Source: Neisseriaceae bacterium JH1-16 (GTDB lineage: Bacteria > Pseudomonadota > Gammaproteobacteria > Burkholderiales > Chromobacteriaceae). From it: DNA of 64,000 nt. The first letter of the stretch is position 1. Every line of letters begins with the position of its first letter. This document shows positions 26,117 to 34,686 of the stretch, piece by piece. The stretch covers positions 124,001 through 188,000 of the forward strand of contig JAPDNP010000003.1 in assembly GCA_025989215.1 (NCBI GenBank), written 5' to 3'. The position numbers and the translations under genes were made by a program. The notes beneath the pieces were generated by a model. The model was not told the origin of the DNA, ran no database searches, and saw only the letters and a program-made list of their open reading frames with translations.

Positions 26117-27649
26117 TCAATAGTGGTCGGGGACAATCAAAGATCCCACCAGACCGGTTGTCCGCTCAGTCAAACCTTGCTCGTGCTGTGAAATCGAGAG
26201 CACAAGCATTTGGATGGCCGACCTGGCGACGCGCAGCGCACGCAATACCTCCTCAGTGACCTGTTCGTGCCGATGGTGTTCTATTTCCGGTGCCTGCCGG
26301 CTATGCGTGGGATCGCCAAAATCGTGCAGCACCACAAATCGGTGTGTGCCTGCATTGCGGAGGTCTTTTTGAGAGCGCAGGATACCCGCACTGCTGTCAT
26401 AGTCCTCGGCAAGCTCAACTAGGCCATAGAGGGCAGTGGCACCTCCGCGAATCGCCTTCTCCACCTTGTCGACAAGAGGACGAACTCTAGTTGCCTTGTC
26501 AGGAATTCCTCGCCATAGCTTGCCAAAGTAGACCTTATCCGGTGCCTGCCCAAACTCGAAATAGTGGTTTGCCGTAACGGCAATTTTGTCGAGTAGATCA
26601 AGTGCCGTGCGGTGCGCCAAGATCAGCGCAGATGCATCAGGACCATAGGTCGCATAGTCGAGGGTGTCTCCAAAACGCCCAGTTGCTGGCCACACGTCTT
26701 TATCGGCGGCCCGCCAAGCCAGGTCGCGCGCAAGGATGAAATCGCTCTTGAGCACGTTAAACATGGCGAATATCGGTGGGGGCATGCCACTCGTGTCCGG
26801 ATCGCGCTCCAGAATCCCTGGCAACATGAGCCAGTCCAGCTTGCCCAAGGCGGTATCAACGAGTTCGACCGCTGGTGCAAGTGTCAGGCGCTGGCGCTCG
26901 ACCCAACTGATGAATGGATCTGTGTGTGGTGATCGCGGAGGTGGATCTTCCAGTGCACTGGCAAATGCAGCGATCTGCTCAGCAACCTGTGCGCCAGCGT
27001 ATTGGATGACCCGATCATGATGCCGATGTGCGATCTTGGCCAACATGATTGCCTCAGTCCGGGTGAGTTCTGAGCAGTCACCTTGACTATAAAGCCATAT
27101 CAAATTGCGGGCTGCAGAACTTGCCGCAACGCCGTTTTCGGGATCAGCCTTCAGGGCCGCAAGCCAAGCGTCGTGAGCCTCGCCAAATCGGGAGCTGTTG
27201 CTGAACTGGTTGGCGAGGTTGGTCCAGGCTTGGGTTCTCAGCTCGGAATCGGCATCTGCATCCTGTGCAGCTTGCCAGAAACATCTCCGTGCTTCGGCAC
27301 GGTACGCTCTGGTGCGTTCCTGATGATTCAGCCAATCTGAGCCGTGAGGTGGAGTGCCTGTCGCGGCAACCAGACCATTTGCCAAGTTGTAGGCGATATT
27401 TGCAGTTGGAAATCGACTATATAGCTTACGAAACAATACCAGCCCTTCCTCAATCGCATCTTGCTGTTGAGTCAAGGCGCCGCCATCCACCAAGATACTG
27501 GCTCGTAAAACCATCAGATTGAAACACTCGGGTTCCGGTGTATCCAGATTGATTTCCCGGGCTTGTTTTACTGCCTCGGCAGGGTCGTTATCCAATAAGG
27601 CCCTCAGGTGGGCCGATTGGTTGTGAAACCTGCTCCTCATTGACGACAT
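26117..27649 (-). CDS. TPR-like protein with a C-terminal HEPN-type RxxxxH motif (LA2681-like)
   Basis: 510 residues from the ATG at 27647-27649 (AAGGA about 9 nt upstream; an extension to 27742 is less likely). The N-terminal half is helical-repeat-like (ANIAYNLANGLVAATG, QAWTNLANQFSNSSRFGEAHDAWLAALKADPENG). The C-terminal half has helices ending in LRSQKDLRNAGTHRFVVLHD, with Arg431-x4-His436, the catalytic signature of HEPN ribonucleases. The layout resembles the LA2681-like HEPN family. HEPN proteins commonly act as RNA-cutting toxins in defence systems. Convergent with the PD-(D/E)XK protein gene. Confidence 0.72.
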   Translation of the reverse strand: MSSMRSRFHNQSAHLRALLDNDPAEAVKQAREINLDTPEPECFNLMVLRASILVDGGALTQQQDAIEEGLVLFRKLYSRFPTANIAYNLANGLVAATGTPPHGSDWLNHQERTRAYRAEARRCFWQAAQDADADSELRTQAWTNLANQFSNSSRFGEAHDAWLAALKADPENGVAASSAARNLIWLYSQGDCSELTRTEAIMLAKIAHRHHDRVIQYAGAQVAEQIAAFASALEDPPPRSPHTDPFISWVERQRLTLAPAVELVDTALGKLDWLMLPGILERDPDTSGMPPPIFAMFNVLKSDFILARDLAWRAADKDVWPATGRFGDTLDYATYGPDASALILAHRTALDLLDKIAVTANHYFEFGQAPDKVYFGKLWRGIPDKATRVRPLVDKVEKAIRGGATALYGLVELAEDYDSSAGILRSQKDLRNAGTHRFVVLHDFGDPTHSRQAPEIEHHRHEQVTEEVLRALRVARSAIQMLVLSISQHEQGLTERTTGLVGSLIVPDHY

Positions 27650-27932
27650 AGCTGGATTCCTTGTAAGACGCCGGGAAGAGCGCTGAATCGCCCCTCGTTT
27701 TCTAGATATTTTTTGGGCTGCTGCCAAGACGAAAGCGGCCATCTGTTATCTGGCGCGCAACCTTCTGCTTAGGCCGAGAACCGGCCACTTGAGGGAAACC
27801 CAACCCGCCACCAACGAGAAGATCGACGATGCTCGTGACAATGATTGGCGTCATAACGCTCTCAGGCTCTAATGATCGAAGGCTTTCGAATGAAAAGAAA
27901 AAGGGAAGGCCAAGCGACCTCCCCTTTCTACA

Positions 27933-28271
27933 TTAATGCAGAAGTTCATAGCGATCGGGGTACACCCCCGCCATCGCCACTATGACCTCACCACTGTAGC
28001 AGCATTGCCAAGCCCACTTTTCCTCTTGGTCGAACATCGGAGCCCGACGCCATCCCTGATGCTCATACGGATAAAACCATACCCATTCGGTGCCCAGACT
28101 GGAATAGCCACAAAGATAACCAATCGTTCCGATCACGTCTTCAGGCAGTCGTACAGCTAGCTCAAAATCAAGACCGTTCTGATGAAGCATGGCGGAACCC
28201 GCGTTGACCTCCACGACTTCTACGTCAAACAAGGTCCATACTGCCCTGATAATATTCGACTCATTGTACAT
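27933..28271 (-). CDS. Unknown acidic protein, 112 residues
   Basis: MYNESNIIRAVWTLFDVEVVEVNAG..., rich in aromatic and acidic residues (EWVWFYPYEHQGWRR, KWAWQCCYSGE). AGGAG lies 7 nt before the ATG. No signal peptide. Small acidic proteins of this sort occur as phage inhibitors or immunity proteins, but no family is recognised. It lies between the HEPN gene and the 254-residue gene on the same strand. The 283-bp gap before it (27650-27932) has no gene. Confidence 0.6.
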   Translation of the reverse strand: MYNESNIIRAVWTLFDVEVVEVNAGSAMLHQNGLDFELAVRLPEDVIGTIGYLCGYSSLGTEWVWFYPYEHQGWRRAPMFDQEEKWAWQCCYSGEVIVAMAGVYPDRYELLH

Positions 28272-28336
28272 TTAGCATCTCCTATGGTAGCTAGGTTGAC
28301 CTTGCTACCGGAGATGTCTAACAGGCACACTGAAGC

Positions 28337-29101
28337 TTACTTTCCACTAAACGCCAGCTGAAAAAGCGCTTCGCGTTCTGCCTGGGTAAGGCGGGGAGGA
28401 GCGAGACACTCGGCGTGCGGTTCATTCGCCATAAACCTGACATAGGGCAAGAAAGTCCGCTCCGAGAGCCGTACACCGCTGTCAGCACGTAGCCGCTTCC
28501 ACTCCCTGCGAAATTCACTCACCAAGCGGCCGACTTGACGACGCACCATCCTGAATCCCGGTACCGAGTACAGTTCGTCGAGCAGTTTTTCAGCATCCGC
28601 ATCCCGCCGAACGCCATCAATCTCAATGACACGTCGGCGCTGTTTGGGGAGTGCAGCAATGCGATGAATGCGGTTGAGGTAATCATTTTCGGCCCGGTGC
28701 GACAGACGCCAAGTCCAGCACTTGCCATCATGAATCAGCTCGTACCGCCTGCCACCGGCTGTCAGACGGCTTTGTGGCTTACGCAAATCGCGGAGCTGCT
28801 CGCGTTCATGTACTCGGCCAATGCCATCGGTCGCCAGCAACACCCATCGCACCGGGATTTGACCTTCGCCATTCGGATACATGGACAATTTCATCGCAAA
28901 GAAGGTCGATGTTGTTTCGCCAGATCGTCTACGTCGATGTTTAGTCTGTCGTGATAAATCAGTTTCATAAGCGATGGCAAATTTTTTTGCCAGTCGCTCG
29001 TAACCTGGCAGATCGGCTTCGCCTTCTACGTAGTAATACTGACCATACCCAGCAGCCTGCTGCAGGCGCTGCATGAATACCAGACTGTTCGGATAAAGCA
29101 T
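28337..29101 (-). CDS. Unknown basic protein, 254 residues
   Basis: The protein is rich in Arg, with KHRRRRSGETTSTFFAMKLSMYPNGEGQIPVRWVLLATDG in the first third and a helical C-terminal half (GRLVSEFRREWKRLRADSG). The composition suggests a nucleic-acid-binding protein. It follows the replication-initiator-like gene on the same strand, separated by 378 bp containing short direct repeats, so a role in replication or maintenance of the element is possible. Not recognised. Confidence 0.6.
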   Translation of the reverse strand: MLYPNSLVFMQRLQQAAGYGQYYYVEGEADLPGYERLAKKFAIAYETDLSRQTKHRRRRSGETTSTFFAMKLSMYPNGEGQIPVRWVLLATDGIGRVHEREQLRDLRKPQSRLTAGGRRYELIHDGKCWTWRLSHRAENDYLNRIHRIAALPKQRRRVIEIDGVRRDADAEKLLDELYSVPGFRMVRRQVGRLVSEFRREWKRLRADSGVRLSERTFLPYVRFMANEPHAECLAPPRLTQAEREALFQLAFSGK

Positions 29102-29124
29102 TGGTAATGCCCTTATCTAGTCGA

Positions 29125-29171
29125 TGCACACTGCACATTGAGCACTGCACATTACCTATTGCACACTGCAC
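29125..29171. repeat. Short direct repeats, iteron-like
   Basis: Three near-copies of GCAC-A/T-CTGCACATT follow one another: 29125-29139, 29140-29153 and 29160-29171. They lie between the replication-initiator-like gene (29480) and the 254-residue gene. Spacing of 15-20 bp, about one to two helical turns, suits binding of an initiator or regulator. The remaining bases 29172-29479 contain no gene I can support. Confidence 0.5.
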
Positions 29172-29479
29172 AGCGCTCAGCACAAAGAGAAACATAAAAC
29201 CGACTAAGCACCGTGACAGCATAAAGAGACATCATGGCTAAATCAATGGTTTTAGAAGCATAAATTTAGTCATCTGCGGCGACAGCATTATTAGAGGTTC
29301 CAGTTTTTCCTAGCCATATAGACACACAAGTTATCCGCGAAAGAAAACAAAGCCTAACTGTCGGATATCAGTCAATTTGATGACTATTCGCAGCTAACCT
29401 CTCTCCCTTGCAACAGGCCCCATGAAGTCCAATCTGGGCGGACTTCTGAGGCCTCCGGACCTACTGGCTTGCGTGACGC

Positions 29480-30697
29480 CTAGCTTCCACTTCGTCCCTC
29501 CTGCTCATCAAGCCAAGCTTTGGTAGCTTCTATGGCAACAGAAAATAGTTTAGCGTTCAAGGAGGATATATCGCCGATCTTTATAGCTTCTTCAAGCCGG
29601 ATTTGATCTTCCGAACTCTTTCCTAACCATGATTTCTGAGCATGCTTCAAAATCTGTTCTTTTCCCTTGATCGGTGCCGCTTTCAGCTTCGTTGCCAAAT
29701 CAGTTTTCATCAAGGCAACTTGTTCACGATTCTCTGACTCAGCAGCAGCCAGCCGCTCAGCTTCTTTTTCAGATTGTTCGGCCTGCAGCCTCTTTACCTT
29801 TTGTAAACGACCGCGATCCAAAATTGGCTCATTATTTGCTGCTTTTTTTGCTAGGTTTGACAACCAAGACCTAGCTGATCGAATTTCTACACCGCCACCA
29901 TTACGCGCATCCAAGCGCCGTTGGCAATACTCATCCGCAAGGTCCTGCGTGACACTCACAGTGAGCTGATGTCTTTTGGCTATTTCGATCAACAATGAGC
30001 GCCCATCCTCCAAGGATTTTTCAAATTTTACATCAGCATAACCCGCCACACCACAAGGCATGCTCTTGGGTCTCTGTTGTTGTAGTGTATGTGTTTTTTT
30101 TGATGTAGTAATTTCTGTGATATCGACATCAGAAACCCCACTTTCTAGGAAATTTGATCTCCTGACTTCTACAGATTTATAATGCGCATCTCCCGTAAGT
30201 TCACAACCCTGCCTTCCTACAAGAGTTGGCCTCCGGCAGCTAGACTTCTCGCTAAAATCCCGTATCAACCGCTCCAATAGGCCATCCACCTCCTGATTAT
30301 TCCGAAAATACCGCGTAACGTTTGATCTTTTATCAATATACGAACAATAAAATTTACCTTTAAATTTATCGGCAGCACCATAATACTGACTCTTTGAATT
30401 ATAGCGAACACCTATTCGATCAAATGCCGTACGAAACTCATTAGCGCTCATCCCCAATTCTTCTTGCCAACTATCACCCTCCCGATAAAAACCCTTGCTG
30501 GTTTCTGACAACACTGGTACCTGGTACTTATAAAACCCATCTGGCTTTCTTTCAAACCAGTACTCTAATTGAGCCATTAGGATAGCGGCAGTAATAGATC
30601 CGGCAGGCTCCACCAGCTCCCTTAAATAAGGAACATGTCCAGTTTGCCGACGGAGCATTGCCATTCTTGAAACATGAGTAGAGGTATCTAAGCTCAT
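29480..30697 (-). CDS. Replication-initiator-like protein
   Basis: 405 residues from the ATG at 30695-30697 (GGAG site). Residues about 30-90 look like the winged-helix start of phage and plasmid replication proteins: GSITAAILMAQLEYWFERKPDGFYKY, then SWQEELGMSANEFRTAFDRIG. A low-complexity middle and a coiled-coil, Glu/Lys/Ala-rich C-terminal half (RLQKVKRLQAEQSEKEAERLAAAE) follow. The stop of the upstream excisionase-like gene overlaps the start (ATGA), so the two are coupled. Base composition is more AT-rich than the rest of the island, suggesting a separate origin. Confidence 0.65.
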   Translation of the reverse strand: MSLDTSTHVSRMAMLRRQTGHVPYLRELVEPAGSITAAILMAQLEYWFERKPDGFYKYQVPVLSETSKGFYREGDSWQEELGMSANEFRTAFDRIGVRYNSKSQYYGAADKFKGKFYCSYIDKRSNVTRYFRNNQEVDGLLERLIRDFSEKSSCRRPTLVGRQGCELTGDAHYKSVEVRRSNFLESGVSDVDITEITTSKKTHTLQQQRPKSMPCGVAGYADVKFEKSLEDGRSLLIEIAKRHQLTVSVTQDLADEYCQRRLDARNGGGVEIRSARSWLSNLAKKAANNEPILDRGRLQKVKRLQAEQSEKEAERLAAAESENREQVALMKTDLATKLKAAPIKGKEQILKHAQKSWLGKSSEDQIRLEEAIKIGDISSLNAKLFSVAIEATKAWLDEQEGRSGS

Positions 30698-31059
30698 TTT
30701 TCGCTCCACCCTGTCGCAATCGGCAAAGAGTCACGCTGGCGAACTTGCTCTACTTTGGTCGGACGACCACGCCGCCTTTTGGTCGATGGTGAGCACTTAG
30801 ACGAAACATCATGCAAGGGGGAGCGATCAATATAAGACGCTAGATCGGCAAGGCGGATATACCAGCGCCGACCATTTTTATAGAAGGGAATTTGACAGCT
30901 CCCTTTAGATAGGGAGTTCAACGTTGCAGCATAGCTGAGGCTGAGCTCTTCGCACGCCTGCCTTACTGAAAGCACTGCAGGATAGCGAAGGGCAAGGAGA
31001 AGCTCAGTTTTGCTGAAAGACTGAAGAATGGAATCAGTTGATCTGTTTTTGGCGCGCAT
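30694..31059 (-). CDS. Excisionase-like DNA-binding protein with an AT-hook-like tail
   Basis: 121 residues. The middle (about 31-80) is a MerR/excisionase-type helix-turn-helix: LSVRQACEELSLSYAATLNSL, then IPFYKNGRRWYIRLADLASYID. The C-terminal KRRRGRPTKVEQ contains the GRP core of an AT hook. At the right end of the island, 430 bp from attR and coupled to the replication-initiator-like gene, it may be the recombination directionality factor or an activator. Confidence 0.7.
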   Translation of the reverse strand: MRAKNRSTDSILQSFSKTELLLALRYPAVLSVRQACEELSLSYAATLNSLSKGSCQIPFYKNGRRWYIRLADLASYIDRSPLHDVSSKCSPSTKRRRGRPTKVEQVRQRDSLPIATGWSEK

Positions 31060-31489
31060 GAGCGATCGCCTTTCCCCGTAATGGAAAAGTGATCCTTTTC
31101 ACCGTCCAACTAGCCGTCAGGGCTCCTTCTCCCGACGTGAGGAAAGAGGTTGCTGACAACCTTGTTCATGGGTATGGGTGCACGCATACCACCTTGGCAA
31201 ACTGCCAAAATTTCTATGTTTGCGTGGGTGCTTATTCGTATTTTTATCCGCCCAAAACGGCGACGACCGCCGAACCGATATAATCAGACCGTGGATTGAT
31301 CGTCTCATTGCGAGATCGACATTATCCATACTGAAAATGACTGTCAACACAGAGCTGTGGCGGCCCAAACCGGCTCCGACAAATCTCCGACACAAGATAG
31401 TTAGATAGGGTTAGAATGAATGATCAGCAAAGATAACAAACTGCTGATTTTTATAGAGATTGGCTTTGACAGCAGTTAGTTAGAATAGC
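31060..31489. other. Gene-free right-end segment with GTTAG repeats next to attR
   Basis: No supported gene. The last 100 bp carry several GTTAG-type repeats (GTTAGAT, GGGTTAGAAT near 31400-31416 and GTTAGTTAGAAT near 31475-31486) and a CAGCA/TGCTG inverted repeat. Such short repeats beside an attachment site may be integrase or Xis arm sites. Inference only. Confidence 0.4.
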
Positions 31490-31530
31490 TTCCGAAGCTG
31501 AAGGTCACAGGTTCGATCCCTGTCGGGTGC
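31490..31530 (+). other. attR: right attachment site of the genomic island
   Basis: 41 bp identical to 9678-9718 inside tRNA-Arg, followed by ACCA where attL has GCCA. It marks the right boundary of the island. The A is probably the original discriminator base of the chromosomal tRNA. Confidence 0.92.
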
Positions 31531-31747
31531 ACCAGCCAAATCCATGCCAAGCGGCATCATCGCGCCAAAGCCCACTCTTGGCTAGCCGCTTCGCTCCAGT
31601 ATTACCCATTCGTTGTATTTCGCTCCAGACTGTCGGCTTCTCTGCCACCCACCTGCCACACTTGCCTTTCCCTGCTGCATCCCACTCGTCCGCCCAGCAA
31701 TTCGATCGACATTTTTTGTGCAGCCGCCTCACGGGATTAATCAGCAT

Positions 31748-32093
31748 CGTTGTATCTACCTGGTTGGCAAAAAGACATCTCCCGCTCTTCGCTGCGCCCC
31801 TTGCGGCTTGGCAGCCTTGTCACCGCCTTGCTCAACGCCTGCGGCGGTGGCAGCGTCTCGCTGCAGCTCGACCAGCCGCGCAAAGGCAGGTCACGCTCAG
31901 TTTTCTCGACTCCCAGTTCGGCCTAGCCGGCGCACTGCCTCGCAGCTATAGGCAGAATGCCGACGGCAACGTCAGCATCCTGACGGTATTCGGCCAACCT
32001 GCCTACGATAAGCTGGCCGTGCCGCTGAGCGGCGCCAAGCCGGGCAAGCTCGCCTACGCGCTGGACTACAAGGCGAAGTTGCTACCGCAGTAA
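31748..32093 (+). pseudogene. Decayed small lipoprotein gene
   Basis: One frame reads RLGSLVTALLNACGGGSVSLQLDQPRKG, with a lipobox-like LLNAC and the Gly run usual after a lipidated Cys. Then the frame shifts near 31876, and a second frame continues QVTLSFLDSQFGLAG...VFGQPAYDKLAV to a stop at 32093. No start with a ribosome site is evident. The pieces together look like a short exported lipoprotein broken by a frameshift, perhaps when the island inserted nearby. A TTCGGCCAA copy at 31989 places this segment outside the island. A sequencing error is possible. Confidence 0.4.
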
Positions 32094-32111
32094 GCCCCAC
32101 CATGCAAAGCA

Positions 32112-32133
32112 AAACCCGCCATCTGGCGGGTTT
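32112..32133. terminator. Bidirectional terminator before the peroxiredoxin gene
   Basis: AAACCCGCCA and TGGCGGGTTT with loop TC, then CTTC. It lies 26 bp beyond the stop of the minus-strand peroxiredoxin gene. Confidence 0.8.
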
Positions 32134-32158
32134 CTTCATGCTCTAGCAAGGGATGATG

Positions 32159-32812
32159 CTATTTCGGCTGCGCCACCACGCGCAGGTACGGCTTCAGTGT
32201 CTTGAAGCCCTGCGGATATTTCTTCTTCGCCTCGTCGTCGGACACCGAGGTCGGGATGATCACGTCCTCGCCCGGCCGCCAGTTCACCGGCGTGGCGACC
32301 GTGTGCTTGGCGTTCAGCTGCAGCGCATCGAGCAGGCGCAGCACCTCGTCGAAATTGCGCCCCGCGCTCATCGGATAGACCAGCATCGCCTTGACCTTCT
32401 TGTCCGGCCCGATCAGGAACACCGAGCGCACCGTGGCGTTGTCCACCGCGGTGCGCGGACCGGCGCTGGCGTTCGGGTGGATCATGTCGTAGAGCTTGGC
32501 CACCGTCAGGTCGGCATCGCCGATCAGCGGGTAATTGACCGCGTGCCCCTGCGTCTCGGCGATGTCGCCGACCCAGGCCCGGTGGTCGCTGACCGGATCG
32601 ACACTGAGCCCGACGATCTTGGTGTGGCGCTTGTCGAATTCCGGCTTGAGCCCGGCCAGATAGCCGAGTTCGGTGGTGCAGACCGGAGTGAAGTCCTTCG
32701 GGTGCGAAAACAGGATGGCCCAGTGATCGCCGATCCAGTCGTGAAAACGAATCGTCCCTTCGGTACTGTCGGCGGTGAAGTCAGGCGCTTCGTCGCCAAT
32801 GCGGATTGCCAT
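32159..32812 (-). CDS. 1-Cys peroxiredoxin (Prx6 type)
   Basis: 217 residues from the ATG at 32810-32812 (AAGGAG site). The active-site region reads FSHPKDFTPVCTTELG with the peroxidatic Cys at about position 45, and Arg in GPRTAVDNATVRSVF completes the catalytic set. Length and the YPxxxGRNFDEVLRLLDALQ stretch are typical of Prx6. It reduces hydrogen peroxide and organic hydroperoxides. Monocistronic, divergent from the pxp operon across a 291-bp gap. The 58-codon upstream extension was rejected. Confidence 0.93.
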   Translation of the reverse strand: MAIRIGDEAPDFTADSTEGTIRFHDWIGDHWAILFSHPKDFTPVCTTELGYLAGLKPEFDKRHTKIVGLSVDPVSDHRAWVGDIAETQGHAVNYPLIGDADLTVAKLYDMIHPNASAGPRTAVDNATVRSVFLIGPDKKVKAMLVYPMSAGRNFDEVLRLLDALQLNAKHTVATPVNWRPGEDVIIPTSVSDDEAKKKYPQGFKTLKPYLRVVAQPK

Positions 32813-33103
32813 GTTCGATCTCCTTGCGGATAACGGAATGCGGAAATGGGCCGACTGAGTGGATGTGCATGCAAGCCAGCGGCGCAAGCAGTATAGGCAT
32901 TGTGGCGCGCGTCGCCTGGCCGGTCGGCGCGCCGGCCTTGCGCTGTGCCGGTGGCACCGTACAACGGGATTAAGCGCCGCCGGCAAAACTCAATAGGCCA
33001 TCCTCTGGCCTGACCCTGCCTGCAGAGCTAGTACAGCAAGGGAGACCTTCTAGCGACGCTCAAGAACCGCCGGTACGTCGCCGGCTCTGCCGGAGTCCCC
33101 ACC

Positions 33104-33772
33104 TTGCCCTCTTCCGCCATCCGCCTCTACACACTGGGCGAACGAGCAGCGGTGATCGCCTCGCCGCCGCCAGTCAACGTCGGCTGCCAGCGCAGGATCT
33201 GGTGGCTGGCCCAGCGGCTCGCCAGCCACGCTGCGGTGTGTGAACTGGTGCCGGGCATGAACAACCTGACCGTGCTGCTCGACCCGGCCGGCCCAGCACC
33301 CGATGCCTTCCTCGCCGAGCTCGAGGCACTGTGGCAGCAAGCCGAGGCGGCGCAGCTACCCGATACCCGCGAGATCAGCCTGCCGGTGATCTACGGCGGC
33401 GCGGACGGCCCGGATCTCGGCGAGGTCGCCCGCCTGGCGCACTTGAGTCCGGACGAGGTGATTGCGCTGCATGCTGGCGCCAACTATCAGGTGTATTTCC
33501 TCGGCTTTCGGCCGGGTTTCGCCTATCTCGGCGGCCTGCCGACGCGGCTGTCGACCCCGCGCCGCGCCGAACCGCGGCGGACGGTCCCGGCGGGCTCGGT
33601 CGGCATCGGCGGCGAGCAGACCGGCGTCTACCCGCTCGCTTCGCCCGGCGGCTGGCAGGTGATCGGGCGCTGCACCGAGCCCTTGTTCGACGCCACGGCC
33701 GAGCCGCCGACGCGGTTACGGCCGGGGGACACCGTCCGCTTCGTGCCGGTGACCGAGCCATGCTCGAGGTGA
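33104..33772 (+). CDS. pxpB: 5-oxoprolinase subunit PxpB (KipI family)
   Basis: 222 residues. The KipI/PxpB signatures are visible: GERAAVIASPP near the start, VCELVPGMNNLTVLLDP, and FLGFRPGFAYLGGLP followed by VPAGSVGIGGEQTGVYPLASPGGW. With PxpA and PxpC it forms the ATP-dependent 5-oxoprolinase that opens pyroglutamate to glutamate. The only suitable start is TTG 33104 with GGAG upstream. Its last 13 bp overlap the start of pxpC. Confidence 0.92.
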   Translation: MPSSAIRLYTLGERAAVIASPPPVNVGCQRRIWWLAQRLASHAAVCELVPGMNNLTVLLDPAGPAPDAFLAELEALWQQAEAAQLPDTREISLPVIYGGADGPDLGEVARLAHLSPDEVIALHAGANYQVYFLGFRPGFAYLGGLPTRLSTPRRAEPRRTVPAGSVGIGGEQTGVYPLASPGGWQVIGRCTEPLFDATAEPPTRLRPGDTVRFVPVTEPCSR

Positions 33773-34686
33773 TCCAGGCCGGGACGCTGTGCAGCGTCCA
33801 GGACTTGGGGCGCCCGGGCCTGCGCCATCTCGGCATCGGCCCGGGCGGCGCGCTCGATGCGCTGGCGCTGATGGTGGCCAACCGGCTGGTCGGCAATCGG
33901 CTCGGCGCCGCCGGGCTGGAGATTCCGCTCGGCCCCCTCGAACTGCGCTTCGGCCGCGACGGCAGCCTGGCACTGGCCGGCGCCGACTTCGACGCCACGC
34001 TCGACGGCATGCCGGTGTGGCCGGGCTGGCGCACGCCGGTGCATGCCGGCCAACGGCTGCACCTGGCGGCAGCCCGCTTCGGCCAACGTGCCTACCTGGC
34101 GGTGGACGGCGGCATCGACGTGCCCCTGGTACTCGGCGCGCGCGGCACCGATCTCGGCGCCGGTTTCGGCGGACTACAGGGACGGGCACTGCGCGTGGGC
34201 GACCGTCTGCCGCAAGGTCGGCCGAATCCGCACTGGCCGCGCCGTGGCGTGAAGCTGCCCGACTGGTCGCCGCTGCTGCGCGCGCTGCCGGGACCGGACT
34301 ATCCGGCCTTTGCTGCCAACGCGCAGCGGCGCTTCTGGGGCGAGGCCTGGCAGGTCAGCGCCGACAGCGACCGGGTCGGCTACCGCCTGCTCGGCAACAC
34401 ACTGCACTGCGAGCTCGAACACGAGCTGCCGTCGCACGCGGTATTGCCCGGCGTGGTGCAAGTACCGCCGAGCGGCCAGCCCATCGTGCTGCTGGCCGAC
34501 GCGCCGACCACTGGTGGCTACCCCTGCCTGGCGGTGGTGATCGAAGCGGACCTCTGGCTGCTCGCCCAGGCGCGGCCCGGCGCGCGGCTGGGCTTTGTCC
34601 GCTGCGGCCTTGCCGAAGCCGCCGCCGCGCGCGACGCGCAGGCCCGTTACCTGCGGCAACTGGAATGGGGGCTGTATGGTCGTTGA
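33760..34686 (+). CDS. pxpC: 5-oxoprolinase subunit PxpC (KipA family)
   Basis: 308 residues from the ATG at 33760 ([20 protein letters not shown], the standard KipA start). Further family stretches are [39 protein letters not shown] and a late [21 protein letters not shown]. The biotin-dependent-carboxylase-like fold works with PxpB. A longer in-frame version starting at 33331 is an overlap with pxpB in another frame and was rejected. The stop overlaps the pxpA start. One TTCGGCCAA copy at 34078. Confidence 0.93.
   Translation: MLEVIQAGTLCSVQDLGRPGLRHLGIGPGGALDALALMVANRLVGNRLGAAGLEIPLGPLELRFGRDGSLALAGADFDATLDGMPVWPGWRTPVHAGQRLHLAAARFGQRAYLAVDGGIDVPLVLGARGTDLGAGFGGLQGRALRVGDRLPQGRPNPHWPRRGVKLPDWSPLLRALPGPDYPAFAANAQRRFWGEAWQVSADSDRVGYRLLGNTLHCELEHELPSHAVLPGVVQVPPSGQPIVLLADAPTTGGYPCLAVVIEADLWLLAQARPGARLGFVRCGLAEAAAARDAQARYLRQLEWGLYGR

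Noticed and set aside
29125-29171. CRISPR array
   Set aside because: The repeats are only 12-15 bp, abut one another and have no regular spacers; no cas genes are near.
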